In this document: in pieces, positions 25,265 through 38,422 of the stretch
Layout of the letters: every line of letters starts with the position of its first letter
Numbering within the stretch: position 1 is the stretch's first letter
NCBI GenBank assembly: GCA_012845835.1
Contig: JABAKD010000030.1
Location: 13,735,076 to 13,799,075 of the forward strand
DNA length: 64,000 bases
Direction of reading: 5' to 3'
Source: Undaria pinnatifida
Lineage: Eukaryota; Sar; Phaeophyceae; Laminariales; Alariaceae
The notes under the pieces: generated by a model
What the model saw: the letters and a program-made list of their open reading frames with translations, nothing else
Told to the model about the DNA's origin: nothing
Database searches by the model: none
Translations under genes and position numbers: made by a program

Positions 25265-26000
25265 GCCGGATTTCGGAAGTGGTAAGTGAGTGTCCCCTAA
25301 CACTACAACTTTTTCTTGCTTGCGCTTGTTGTGGCTTTGTAAGACTTTGTCGAGGACGTACCGAATCGGGAGGTAGCACGACGAGAAGGTCAATCACGGT
25401 TACAAGCACACCGGGTAGCGAAGTACACGTGGGCAGTTGACAGCAGGCTTATTCAGCGTGCTCGGTGTTGAGAGCAGAGAGCGAGTGTTGCTGGGTTGGA
25501 CGTGGGAGTATAACGGGTGCTACTGCTGCTGTAGTAGTCGTTGACCAGTGACCCGAAGGGTGCGAACAAAATGACGTCCTTAATTTTTTTTTTGTAAAAT
25601 ATTGACGAAACGCCCGGTCCCCTGGTTTCCAGCCACACAACGAAACGCCGTTTTTTCATTTCCCCCCCCGTTTGTTTGTTTCTTCTGTTTTATCAGCCGA
25701 ATAATAATGCGTGCATGCGCGATCATCGATCTGCGTTGTTGCTGCGCTGTGCTCTGCTGCAGCATCTGCGCTCTGTCTTCTGTTTGTCTGCCGCGCTGCT
25801 GTTGTCATATGTGTTGTTTATCAAGATAATATATATACCGGTGCTAGTATCAACGTATCAACAGAGCAGCAGCAAGCAGCAATTGTATCAGCACAAACAT
25901 TTTTCTATATAGTATCATACTACTTTGCTTCAGTTAGTTGCAGTTTCTGTCGGTCACAACTCTGCGGCAGCAATTCGCGTATGTATATAATAACCCAGAC
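25265..26000. other. Upstream region of the CA1Pase-like gene
   Basis: No second gene was recognised. The plus strand from 25700 to 25900 gives a Cys/Leu-rich open frame that I attribute to GCTG-rich composition. Confidence 0.4.
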
Positions 26001-26099
26001 ACAGACACACGACGCGTATGAAAATACGCGGAAGTGTGGTGAGCTAAAGCTTTATTTTTCCCCATCCGCCGGAGGATAAAATAAAATAAAATAAAATAA
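26001..26099 (+). mobile_element. SINE-like short retroposon with 12-base target-site duplication
   Basis: The insert is framed by AATAACCCAGAC at 25989-26000 and 26100-26111. It contains GACACACGACGCGTATGAAA, GGAAGTGTGGTGAGCTAAAG, the 3' signature CCCCATCCGCCGGAGGAT and an (AAAAT)n tail. With the duplication and tail this is a textbook target-primed insertion. No tRNA- or 5S-like promoter is visible, so its promoter class is unknown and 5' truncation of a larger element remains possible. Confidence 0.8.
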
Positions 26100-26111
26100 A
26101 ATAACCCAGAC

Positions 26112-27140
26112 TACGATGTTAAGTAAGTACGAGTACGGCGGCGGTGCTTATTTGCAATGCTCGCAGAGCCAGCAACTTGCGAAAAAAAGAATGGCACCTG
26201 GTACCGCAGTACCTACTACCTGGTTTGCAAGTCTTTAGACGAGAATATATGAGGACCTTTTTTTGCAGTAAGTAGATAGTAGATGGGATGCACGGCACCG
26301 CGTTCATCAAGCGACAGATAGACGGGAGTAAGGAAGGGGTGAAGGATCGACACAAACAATCATTATTCGTTGACTCTCGAATGTCACCCCGCCGTACAAG
26401 TCTACGTACAAGCTCCAATTCATTTCTTCTATTATAATAATAATGGTCTTCAAGTGTTCCACTCAACCTCCCCCCCGCCACGCCTTCCCCCCGCCACCCC
26501 CAACATCGCCTATATATCTATAGACTAATAATAATATGGCACCACGCGTACAGTCAGCTCCTACCAGGTACTAGACGATATCTACATTTAATGGGACCTA
26601 CAAGTAAGTAGTGTTGCCCCCCCCCCCCTTTGAAACAACCCCCCCTTCCCCCCCCTCCCCCCCGCTTAAAATCCCCTCCCTCCCCTCACCGGTCATACGA
26701 CTTAAAGGATATATATTGTTATATTGTGTGTGGTCTTCCGACCCCTGTGGGAACACAAAATAAACTGAATTGATACGTTCCACAGCCGTCAGATTTGTCC
26801 CCCTTAAAACGGGTTTTATAGTTTCGGTGCACAGATTAATTAACATCAACACCCTGTTGACCCTGGTACAAGCTAGCTCGCTATGGGGATTCGCCGACCT
26901 ATATCCTCAATGAGGACACACACCCAGCAATACGCGCGATCGGGGAGTGTCATAAACAGCTTCGAAGATGAGCTTCGACAAAATCTTCGATCTCACAGCT
27001 AGCTGTTGTACGAAGACTTTAAAAAAAGTGTATTTAAATGTCTTTGTATTATTGTACGAGTACACGTACTATACGCAACTAGTCAGTGTGCTAATAGCAA
27101 TCAATGCGCTGACCCTGACTGAATATTTAGAGCTCCTAAA
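26112..27140. other. Intergenic, no gene recognised
   Basis: Contains a pyrimidine-rich block with long C-runs (26617-26690). No coding, RNA or mobile feature is supported. Confidence 0.4.
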
Positions 27141-27810
27141 TGTGATAAGGCTTATTAATTAGTTTGGGTAAGCTATATTGGTTAACTTTTTGCAAGTGGT
27201 CAAACGGACTAATACCCCACTAACATTCCTTAATGTTAAGATACGGCCTCGAAAGGCCTGTGTGTATGTAATTATCGGAATTTGACATCATTTGGATAAT
27301 GGGTTTCGTATGATAAGGTTGGCGTTTTATTTTCGGGAAAGTCAGGAAATGGATCGGAGGCACGTGCCTCCGATCTCAGAAGTCATCCGGGGCTCTGGTA
27401 GAATCGATTAAAGCTACGTCTCTACGAAGGCAAAGAAAGTGAGTACTCTCCGAGGACCTGCTCAATTGGCAGACCTGCAGGGGGCACTCTGTGTGTCCCC
27501 TCCTAATTTCCTTGACAAAAGGCGTCGTCGATAGACCATGGTTTTTTTGGGTTGTGGGTTCAAATCCCACAACCACCATATAATAAACTTTTTCAGACTT
27601 TCCCCATGTCGAACTTGAAATATACTCTCCCCGGCATACCCAGGAAATGAAACGGCTTGGATAATTGACACGTCCGCCCGTATATCCGGCCGACCTGGTA
27701 TCCCGCCGTTTCAGGGGGGGAGAGTGTTATAAGGCTTAGTTTGGGTAAGTTATTGGTTAACCTTTTGCAAGTGGTCAAACGGACTGATACTCCACTAATA
27801 CCTTAACAAT
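27141..27810 (+). mobile_element. LTR-retroelement-like remnant
   Basis: Two related segments start TGTGATAAGGCTTA (27141) and TGTTATAAGGCTTA (27725). Both continue with TTTGGGTAAG and GCAAGTGGTCAAACGGACT before diverging after about 80 bases. The second is preceded by a purine tract (GGGGGGGAGAG, 27714-27724), as expected in front of a 3' LTR. Between them, 27545-27569 reads like the T-arm and acceptor 3' end of a tRNA ending ACCACCA, which on the opposite strand would be a primer-binding site. The orientation cues conflict and no coding region remains, so I call it only a remnant. Confidence 0.35.
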
Positions 27811-30800
27811 AACAAATGGCGTCGTAATACCCCACTGATTCCTTAACATAAACAAATCTATAATACAGGATCGGTTGAGAAGAAAGTATGTTTCATGGCC
27901 TTCCATTAATTTGTCCGAGATCACAAGACTATCTTAGGCTCTGGAATTTTGCGTCTCGAGGTTTTATTTTCTTCGCGAGGTATTTTATTATTATCACGGA
28001 TGATGCTGGATGATCGGTGGCGGCGGGGCGGGGCGGCGCATACATATCATATCTGCAGTCCAGTTGGCCATACCCCGCACCCCACCCATCGACGGATGGA
28101 TATCGCAGTTTTTGTGACACAAATAACATATAAAGCCACGGCAGGAGAGGTAGATGTGACTATATGACCGGCACAAAGAAAGATGAGTAGTACTTAATTA
28201 ATTAATGAACAACTACGACAACAACAACAGCGGCAAATACCCCGTACCTCTCCCTATATGTAGCACCTACCTGCATGTCTCAACGAGACATGAAACATAC
28301 AGCTGTTACCATTCTCCTGGTGTTTCATTGTGGTTTCCTGTGCCAACTTTCACTCACTCCACCGTTCGTTGTCGGGCACGATAGAGTAGTAACTATTAAT
28401 AGTAGTATAACAGCAGCAGCAATAGTAGTAGCAGTAGCAGTAGGATCCAAGCTTCAAGCGCTCATACAACGAAGAGGTACAACCTCCTGCAAAAACAACA
28501 AACAGCACGGAGGAGATACATATCCTGCCGCTGCACTGCACAACGCATGCAGCGATCTATCCCAATGAGTGCCGTTTCTGCTGGCTAGGGAGGGTGCAGC
28601 ACTACCGCCGATCATTCCACTCGATGAATGAGGTGCTTCTTTCTGTGCAATGGCAACAAATAACAGAAAGGGGTCGAACCTCTCCTATCTGGTTAGCGAT
28701 ATTTTTTTGGGGCGAGGATGTGGAGGGGGCGGGTCGGGGGGGGGGGGGGGGGGGGGGGGCATGGGGGGGTCGTCCATTGAGCGGCAACTTCCGCCTCCCC
28801 CAGCCGTAGACAGGTCGCAGTCACGTAAACAGGGGGGAAGCAAGATTGTTTTCGCCGCCGCCCTCAACCCCCCGAAGCCTCCAAAAAGTATTAGACATCT
28901 TTTAGTAGCCTTTTTACTCGCAGCTGATAGAATATTTTGGTACAATTAAAGCTGTGCGCTGGAAACTGCATCAACCAATAATGCGGGCAATCATAGTACG
29001 ATGAGGTACATATCATAGCACGGGTTGCCAGTGTACTTATCCCGCCGCCAGCGAGAACAGCGCACGTCCACTAGAATTACACTTTCTGGCGGAAGATGAA
29101 AAAAACATTATTCTGAGAAAAGTATCCTATCCACGCCGATGGTCCAAGATCCTCTACTCAACCCGGTGAACGCCCGCCACGCATCTATCCGCTATTCACC
29201 CGACACGGACAATGATGGGACACCAAGTGCCAGAGACGGCAGGCTGTAACATCGAACAGAAGATTTTCGGCGAAAAAAAATCGACCGAGAAGGTATAAAG
29301 TGTCGCTCGCGTAAGTCGCGAGTCTTGAAGCGTGCACACACTACTAGGCTGGAAATGATTCAGTCAGAGAATATCTCCTGCCGCTGAAAGAACTCAATCA
29401 AGCGTTGAAGCGTTGGTGAGGTTATGTCCTCGCGAAATACGGCGAAAATGCACGTTTGGCCTGGCTATGAAAGGCCTTCGGGTACCTTCCCACGCGTGTG
29501 CGTGTCGATATCTTTGAGGTAGGACTTTGATTTAGACGCACATCTCGAGCGCAGAAACTAAAACGGACAACACTCGTCTTGCGTGGTCCAAAGGAAATGC
29601 CGCCCAGTAACATTCCTGGGCCAGTGCATCTTGTAGGACGACTATAGAAACGCAGTTTTGTGTTCGCCGTCTGACTGATTGCGAACCAGGTACGGGGGTC
29701 GGGAGGGCACTGTTCGCCCCCGCTTCTCATCGGCGACATAATGTTTGCGCCGTCCGCAAAGTCACCCTATTCAGCATTCGTGCTTGCAAAATTTAACCCA
29801 TTCAGAGCTGTCCCCATTTTTCGGGGACAAACCACCTGCATTTTGACGACGATCATTTTGACGGTAGCAAAAGGGATAACAGGTGGGATCAAGAGATCCT
29901 CCATCGGGCCCAATACCACCAGAGGATAATTGCCGATTCCGACGAATTTGCAAAAGGAGATTCCATTCAACTTTTCGTGTGCGGATCGTTCGCTGATAAG
30001 GCAACGAATTTTATCAGAACTTTTTCCTCCCACGAATATGTATCGCTCTTCCCGACAAAGAGTTGTCTTCGTTTTGGGTGTATGGCATCAACTACAAGCA
30101 CACCAGCATGACCATACGGGTTCGATTACAAAAAAATAATATCGACGACTTAGCCCCCTCCCTCCCTCGGCACTGCCGTGATTTACAGGTACAAAACCCG
30201 TGATAAAATAACCGTGACACGAAGCCTGCGATGGTTCGCTGCCCACAGCGCGAGCATCGCTGAAACGGAGCACAGGAGGGTCTACAAGAAGCCTCATCAT
30301 GCAGCTCTAGTCTCAAGTTTGACAATTCTACGGCCAATTTCCCACATGACGGGTGCTACAAAACAGTGGTCACCAAAAAGTATTGCCCTTCATCCACACA
30401 TCCAAGTCCACCGCCTTCGTCCAGGCGCCAGAAACATGGAATAAACAGAGACAAGTGGAAGCAACGAAATGGGGCCGGGAGGGTTAGCGGAGCAGCACGG
30501 TAAGAGGCAAGCAGACAGGAACCACAGGCATCGCGGGCAGGGCAGCAAGCAGGCAATCGTGAGAAACCGACAGAAGCTTCGAGCTGGCCAAATCCTTTCA
30601 CGTGAAAATCTTAGAACGCTCCGCGAGTTTTCGACAAACTACACACGGTGCGTTCTGGCGGAATGGTATTTCGCTTGCAAGATGCCGAAGATTTTTCTAC
30701 ACTGCTAAAAAAAAATGGTAGTAGTACGTGGTATATCACACCACTTTTAATATGTGCTTGACGAGAAATGACTGAATAAATGAATAACCTTACCAGGTAC

Positions 30801-31600
30801 ATAGTCATCAAACATGGACAAAGTACAGGATGGTGTCACGAATAAACATTTTTTAAACAAGCACCGACTAGTATCCATTTGACCTCAAAACAAATTTCCG
30901 AAATAAGGTCCAAACTCAAAAAGTCTCACCGTCCACCGGAAGTCGCGGTTGAGTATCGGACAGCACTCAAGGCGGAGTCGGTGTGTGCGAGAACCGACGG
31001 CTTTGCTTCCCTGAACTACCTGAGAAGTTATGGTGATAAGGATTGGGGCGCTTTGGTCAACTTGTAGCGCGTCAGGTTTCTACTGGCCAGGATGGCTCAC
31101 CGAACGGCGAGGGGATGGTAACGCTCACGGCACAAGCAAGGGAGCACTTAAGCAATACCGTGGAGTTATTGCCAACTATACACCTACTATTGAACTATGC
31201 TGAAAATCGGGAAACCCACTAAGGCGGGAGCTGGACCGCGAAACGTAGCGCAGGTTTCCATTACATGACCATAAACGCGACCTGTCGACAAGATGCGTCT
31301 TTTCGGCGAAACAGACGTCACTGTGCCGCCCCGAAATATATCAGGCAGGATGTAGAGACAGTCGCCACCTTCAGGCAGAGAAAAAAAGAACTCAGCGCAG
31401 GGGCGATACCGCAAGAAAAAAAGCCGCACCCACCAAAAACGTCGAAAGCAAAACGGCAGAGTGTTCGAATCTAGGACTGTCTTGCCCCGGAGCAGAGCGG
31501 GCAAAACGGAAAACTTCACCCCTTCAGAACCGCACCCATGTTCTTCGGGAAACACTACTTGGATTTAGTGTGCAGAAAATTTTGCGGCAGCAAAAAAAGG
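27811..31600. other. Intergenic with unassigned open frames
   Basis: A plus-strand frame (30879-31067, 62 codons) and a minus-strand frame (29767-30033) look protein-like in composition but show no domain, and I could not link them to splice partners. An uninterrupted G-run lies at about 28737-28758, and a CAGCAGCAATAG-type tract at 28410-28440. Confidence 0.35.
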
Positions 31601-34600
31601 TTACCCCAGAAAAAGTGAACAGCGTGAAACGTTAAAAATTGAAAACGGCACCTCTTCTGTCCGGTCGTCCACGACGAAGAAGGTTTCGCGGCACCGGACG
31701 TCCACATCCACCTGCACGGTGCTCTTTCGAAGCGAAGAGAGGGTCCCCTCGTTCAGCATGTTCCGATCTCTAAAATAACGAGCCCGAATGACAGTCTCCA
31801 AGTCCTTAAGTACCGATTCCGTTGCGACTGCGGTGCCCATGAACTCCACTATATCTCCTGGTTTTGGCAGGTCACCGCGTCGTGCACCCTGTTAATATAA
31901 TCGAAAGTCGAATGCCAGAGATAAATGACATGTAGGGAAGGGTGGTGGTTGTAGGAAGCTTAGATGCCATGGAAGTCATTACGCCAGAGACAGATGAGAT
32001 CCAGGGAGGGGCATTGGTTGTTGGAGACATTTTGGTGCGTCGAATGGGTTTTGGTTGTCGTAATTTTACCGTTTGTAGCGATTGACTCTCACGCCTTGGC
32101 ACATAGTCGGATGGCAAAGACACTAGCAATAACATGGGAGGGTCAGACATCTCGGGACCTCTCCGGCAAAGTTCAAGTTGACCTCTACAGAGGCGGTGGA
32201 TGGCATCGTACGAATAGAGAGGGACGGGACAAGCGGGCGCATTTTTCTTGTGGGGGGATTTAATCTATACGGGTGAACCCGAAAATGCAAAACGACCGTG
32301 AAAGTCCTAATACGAGTGTAGCGTTTTTGGTATTTGCTCATGCGGTCACCCGGGAGGGCAAGGACAAATTCGACGAAATGCAAAGTATCGGTATTCAAAA
32401 TACAACATAGAAGGAGTCTAAACTACAAAATAGAAGGGATCTAAAAGACAAGATGAAAGGTACATTATCCGAAAGAACAAACAGAATGAATGCAAATGCG
32501 GGTAGGGTCGAACCCTGCCGCCTTCATTCTCAACTCACCCAAAATATGTTCACGTTGGATATCTTGGAGTTGCTGATGGTGTGAAGGCGGTAGAACGGTG
32601 TGCACCTTGACACCTTGGTCGCCGCGGCGGCCTCCAAATAAAAATTAGCTAAATCTTCATGCATCACATCTCGCGGGTCGACGATATCGTCCAGTGCGCC
32701 CGACGACTCTTCTCCCCCACCTGCAGACGTGTTTCGACCAGAGGGAGAGAGGGTTGACAGGATCACGGGCACTCGCGCCAGCCACCTACCAGGTACACAT
32801 CACAGCCGGCTGTGGCGGCCTCGAAATCGGGACACACGTAACACACCATACAGGACATGCAAGTCCAAGACAAGCAGCGATGAGAACGAGGGGGCGGCGG
32901 GGAGGCACTTGCTGGTGGATGAGGCCACCCCGCGCCGCACAGAGCGCAGGACAGGCGGTCGATGGGAGTTCCGCACATGCATAAGCACTATACCACCAGC
33001 AACATTTTTCTGCAGCAGTACACAGACAGAAGTACGTCGTCGAACAATTGTGAGAGTATGAATATACGTCAGCTGCAAATTCAACCGCGTTGGTTGATAC
33101 TCACTAACTTTCAAGCTGCGTGATCCATACGTCGATCTTCCGCCCATTTTTTCTCAGAAAGATGAAAGAAGCGCAACAACAGCCACCCACGTGAGCTAAA
33201 CAACACTACGAATACATACGTAACTGAACTTTTTTTTGCGTTTTCAACCGCTCGCCGCTCGCCCGGAATAACAGTACTAGTCGATGCTCACGTGCTGCTC
33301 CTCGGCCATCGTCCACCCCCTCTCTACCGGCACCTTGACCTTTCCCTTCCTCAACGAGAAGGGAGACTACCTGGCTTGCCCGCATTTGGAAAACGCCCGC
33401 TGCAACCTGCACAAAGGCCATCTCCGCCGCAGGCTGCTCCAAGCAAAGGACACAGCGGCAGCAGTGCCAACGGGTAAAAGGTTCAAAATAAACCAGGTTG
33501 GTTGAGGTGTTCAAATAATGCGGAGGGGGGAGGGGTGCAACAATGCCATGTGAGACTTTGAAATCCCTTTGTTCCTTTCTGTTTATCATCCTCATGAACC
33601 CCACTTCAATGCTATAGATATATACGTACGCGTACGATTGCGACATTTACAGGTGGCCGGTCTTCGCGAATTAAAGGCTGCCTTGAGAGAAATCGGGACT
33701 CAAGGACAATGCTATCGGAATAACAATGTGAAAACAGAGTTAGCAGTACGAACGATTCGCGCCTTTGATTGGTCAAACACGCTGCCCAACGTAAGCCATA
33801 CAGGTCCTCATGATTTCCTTCCTCTTCTTGATAGCACTTCGATAGCACTGATGCGTTCAAACTGATCACCTGTCACGCTTGAGTTGTCGCAACGTCCCGG
33901 GGACTACAGTGAACGAGGAATCCAGACGCCAATATCTGAGTTGTGCCCACTACGGTCGTTCGGATGGCTACTAGACTGCGCAACGGAGGCTTGAGGCTGT
34001 GTGGCGTACGTACAGCAACAGGACTCGTACTATGAGTAATAGCTGCCACAGGTTTTTGCTTGCTGAATGTTAATGTTGAGAGTGGTGGGGGTGGAAACCA
34101 GACAGGCGGGAGGAACATCTCAGTAACGATAACGGCTGCACCGATGTGTGTATGTGGGTTGTGTAATGTGTCGGCCTCCGCTAGTCTCGTTTCGTTCAGG
34201 CTTCCGAACCGTGGTCATCTGTTTTTTTTTTTTTCTCATTTGTGTTTGTACTTCACGATTCCTCCGCCGATACTCGGTGATTTTGCCCCAAGGCGCCCGA
34301 CCTTTGTGTTGTATCCTGACCGCCTCCGGTGCCGCTTTGCCCTGACGGCATCGCCGAGCTCTAGGACTGATCGGTTTTTCTCCGTACTTTGCCAAGTAGG
34401 GCCCCGGTAGCCTTGCAGACTCGCAAGACCACCGAAATCCCGGCCGTCCTTTCTTTTTTTTTCGTGTTTTCTTCGTGTTTGGGCACGGTAGCTTTTGCCG
34501 CCCCGCAAGGTCGCGAGATTCTCGGTAATTATTTTCCTGCCATGGTTGATGCCCTGGAACTGTGCTCAGGTTCCCGTGAACTTCCCAATCACGGCGGTAA

Positions 34601-36660
34601 TTATGTTCTCCCCTTTTATGTGTCTTTTCGTTTCCGTTTTTTTTTGGGTGTACACGTTGCGTTGCCATTCTACGCTATATGACGCGTCAGTCGGCCGCCT
34701 GTAGGCGTTGTTTTGGCTTGCTAACTCCGTCGCTCAGCGCCGCCGACTGTGTTGGACGAATTAGGTCGATCCATTCGCGTACCTCTTTTGGCTACCCTGA
34801 CTTTCTGTTCGTGTTGGTTGAGTTACCTTGCTACGTTTGCCGGTGTTGTTCCCAGCGCAAACAGGCCTCCCAAGGCGCCACGTTGTTCGCTCGACCAAGT
34901 GGTCCTAGCAGCCTCTTAGTTTTAGCGTACCTAGCCGCGTTCTTTTTGCCTTACGTGCTATTTTCCATTTTCCTCGGGCTTTGGCCACACGGCTACGCGT
35001 AATGCCTCTCGGTCATATATACTTTTGAATTTGGGTGTCGTTCCCTTTGCGAGCTTTCGAGTAACCGACCCTGTACGGCGAACGGATCCCCGTTCGCCCC
35101 TCCCTGGGTCGCACATAGATCGCTTCGGTAGTATGTTTCTGTCTTTCCCTCTGTCTTCGCTTCGATTTCTGACTTTCTTAGCTACCTTCGCTCAGTCTTC
35201 AGGTTTCCTTTTTCGTTTCCAGCTTTGCCTGCTCTACTTAGGTTGCCCCATTCTGGGTGTTCTGTCTTCCTCTATCTTGTTATGGCCTTTCTTTCAGCGA
35301 TCTGCTATATTAGTGAATGGCCCTATCTTTGGCGTTTAGGCCTCATTACGAGGTGTGGGGGAATCTATAGCCTCATGTCTTTGTTTCGAATAGCCGCATC
35401 TTCGACCCCCTTTCCCGGTCTTTTAGGATGAACTTTGTCGTCATCCTTCGACCGTCTTGAGGTCTGCATATACGATTATTCAGGGTGGGCTAACGTAATA
35501 GAGTGTCAGTATAGCTTGCAATAGATTCGGCAAGATAGCCCGCAGAGTCATGGTCTATTGGCCACAAGAAGATGCTCTTAAACGGAATATTCTTCGTGGA
35601 GAACATAACCCGTAGAATCTAGCTATCTTATACCACAAGAGCGTTTTCGGTAGTGGAACGTTCCTCCTCTGGACAAGATAGACAGAAGTAAGCGCGTTAA
35701 GCGCTCATGGGAATATAGAACATCTATTAATAGGAGAACGTTCCTTGTACGTTCCATGGGTAAAGGTCCAGAAGAGAGCACAGCAGCAATGCTGGGGGGA
35801 AGCGAACTCAACCCCCATGCTATCAATCCTCCTTTCCTGTCTCCTCGAGCTTCTCACAGCTCAACGCCAATAATAAGAAATCTACAAAGAAGAACCGGTG
35901 CTGTCTACAAGCGAAGCTGATAGCCCTGCGTCCCTTCCCTCACACCTTCCGGCACCACGACTCTTCCACAGCAGTAGTTGCGGTTTCCGTGTCGCAAACA
36001 CTGATCAAGCTTCGAAACAGCCACGGATCGAGCACCCTAGGGGAAAGTACTATTAATAACATGATCGAACCTTGATCTTTGATCCCAGCCCACCAACTCG
36101 TCAGGAAGCAACCGAACCCATCAAAAACACCTGCCTGGCTGCCTATGAGTAGTTGTCGGAAGAGCCAACAAGCGCACGTTCCAGTAGTAGCCCACCTCCA
36201 ACGAAATGGTTGATATTACAGCGGTGCACACACATTCCTCATGATAGCTCATTCCGATAACTTATCCTAGGGGTCGGGGATAGGGTCAGCGTTAGTCATA
36301 TCATATGCACGGCTAAACAAGCCGGCCGCTCGATTAAAGCCTGCCCGAGAGACACGCGATCACGCGGCGGCCTACATGCTCACCAAGAAGGAATCATCGT
36401 CATGTACGTTTTCCACGAGACCCAAGATCTTGCGGTGGGAGTTCTGCATGGAGGCGTACATCGCGCGGTTCAGGAGCCCCCGCACGCGATTATCGGGAGC
36501 CTCCCGCCAAGGGAACGCTGAAGGAAGCCCCTGCTCGTCGGCCGCAGCTCCTGCCAACCCCGAGCTCCATTCCCTGGCGATAGCGCGGGCTATTAATCGT
36601 GTCCGTAGAGGACCCGATAATCTTACGAGTATTGTTGCAGCTCGCATGCTTCCGTTGGAT
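31601..36660 (-). CDS. Unidentified multi-exon protein (partial model)
   Basis: I do not recognise this protein. Five minus-strand exons join with matching phases: about 36660-36384 (5' border uncertain), 33406-33292, 33152-33105, 32720-32539 and 31888-31601. Joined sequence runs through GLLNRAMYASMQNSHRKILG, ENVHDDDSFL, VAAGVFQMRASQVVSLLVEE, QKMGGRSTYGSRSLKV, SGGEESSGALDDIVDPRDVM, FYRLHTISNSKISNVNIFW and PKPGDIVEFMGTAVATESVL. Donors GTGAGC/GTGAGT at 36384, 33292 and 33105 are strong. The last exon either stops at 31601 or uses a weak donor at 31605. A reading in which the ATG at 33147 is the start (170 residues) is the main alternative. No signal peptide, membrane segment or known motif was seen. 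The 3 kb intron (33407-36383) holds C/T-rich DNA without recognisable genes. Confidence 0.45.
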
Positions 36661-36764
36661 CTGTCGATGCACGTGGTTGGTTGAGAAGGTGGACAATGGG
36701 AGGCACATGCATGTATCCCCTGCAACCAACGCTGCATTACAAGAGTTGATCGCTGCTGGGGCAA

Positions 36765-38397
36765 GGGGTGGGAGGGCTGCGAGTGCTGTCATTACGTCTG
36801 CATTCGTTGTTTGTTGTTTGGTGCGCCTTGAGGGGAGGCCAGTCGTATTATATGATACGAGAGCCAGTGGTTTTTAAATCCACTACTATGGAGTAATACG
36901 CTGTGAGTAATAATGCGCCACAAGACAGACCGAACGTCCTTTTCCATATGATTCCATTCTAAATCAATGCAGTATCAGGCGATCACGGCAACCCCAAGAC
37001 CTACCAAGCACGGGACCACCACAATGGTGCAACAACTATGCACAGCTCCCCTCGCCCACGGCTGGTTGAAGCTCGCAAAGGATCCACGACATGAGATTAC
37101 GGCAGCAACGTAGACAGTAGTAGAACAAGTCGAGATCAAAGTCCAAACGACAAAAAAGGGCCAAAACCTTGCGGAAGTTTGTGATGCTTTGACTTCTGTG
37201 AACGAAAGTAGATTTTGCAGCAATCAGCAAGCTCACCGGATAGACTCTCTTTTGCACTAGGCACCTAGCCGCCGTTGCCGGAGGCCTTCCTAGTCATAGC
37301 CTTTTAGGTTGCTAAAAGCAGGTTCCGCTTGAATTTTTCGAGGGGTTTCCACATGTCTTCGGTGGCTTTATCATAGGCTTCCGAAAGTGAACCAACTGGC
37401 CCGAACCAACTACCAACTACGTGCGCATCACCATAGCCAGCACATTTGTGCGCTGCTATCGCAACCAGTGGCCATGCCTGAGCAGCCTTCTTTCTTCGCG
37501 AGCCTCGCGGTGAGTTGAATAATAGACTGCCACCAGTTGCACGAAAGTAGACCACCAGCACCCAGCAATTCCGAAGCCTATAAATTGACGAACTGAGTAA
37601 ACTGTGATAGAAAACGTTGCACTCTGCTGTTTCGTATCGGATCACGACTGCTCTCGCCGAACATGCCGACGGGGCACAGCAGGCATTTCTGTCGCGCTTC
37701 TGAGTTGTCTCCAATGGAGTTGCCAACACGTTGTCGTGGGAGTAGCTGCAACGGGTGACGTGCTCTCGAAATCGTTGCTTTTGGTTCCTGCAGTGTGTGC
37801 AAAGGTTTTGGTTGTGCGTATCGTGTTCATGGTGATGAAGTCTGATGCTGCTGCTGTTGTGGTCGTGGCAAGATTCAAGATTTGATGGCACCTGCAGGTA
37901 CATATTTCATCTGTCATACATGAGCTGGTTGTTTGCGGTGGTACAGCAGCAGTACTAACAGTAGTGGTCCACATTCGAACCTTGCCCCAGCCCAGTCGAA
38001 CGCCCATCGCCACAACGTGCACACTGCCTTGCCCAAGGGCACACTTTAGATTCAAATGGTATAGAACTACTCTGAAGTACCAATTCGATGCGACTGGCCG
38101 GTAATGCTTCCCGTGCCTGCTGGAGGGCCTGTCGTATGTTTTTTTTTTTTGTTGCATGCTGGCGGCTGGCGGCTGGCAGGCCTGCTGTTGGGCCTTTCGT
38201 TTCTTTTTTGGCTACCAGGTCTGCAAATCGGGTGTTTGCGTAGATCAAATTTTGGTTTGGTCTTGCGAACCAGGCTATTCACCATGTTCATAACCGAATC
38301 CGATATGAAAACGTTTGCGAAGACACACAACACGATTTTCGTTTTTTATGAAGACAAAAAATTCTACGAATTTTTTCCCAACACCTCTTAGCCCGTC
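36765..38397. other. Intergenic, one unassigned minus-strand frame
   Basis: The segment 37304-37530 on the minus strand reads like protein (KCAGYGDAHVVGSWFGPVGS, then AYDKATEDMWKPLEKFKRN and a stop). It matches no family I know, and I found no joinable upstream exon. Poly-T runs occur near 38143. Confidence 0.3.
38030..38190 (+). repeat. Dispersed repeat family, diverged copy
   Basis: Shares AAGTACCAATTCGATG, GACTGGCCGGTAATGCTTCC and CCTGCTGG with the copy at 43070-43260 and, in part, with 45060-45150. No coding capacity. Confidence 0.5.
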
Positions 38398-38422
38398 CTT
38401 CGCGACGTACACCCGAACTCAG

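Noticed and set aside
29767-30033. Transposase fragment
   Set aside because: Composition is protein-like but I could not place any catalytic motif or element ends.
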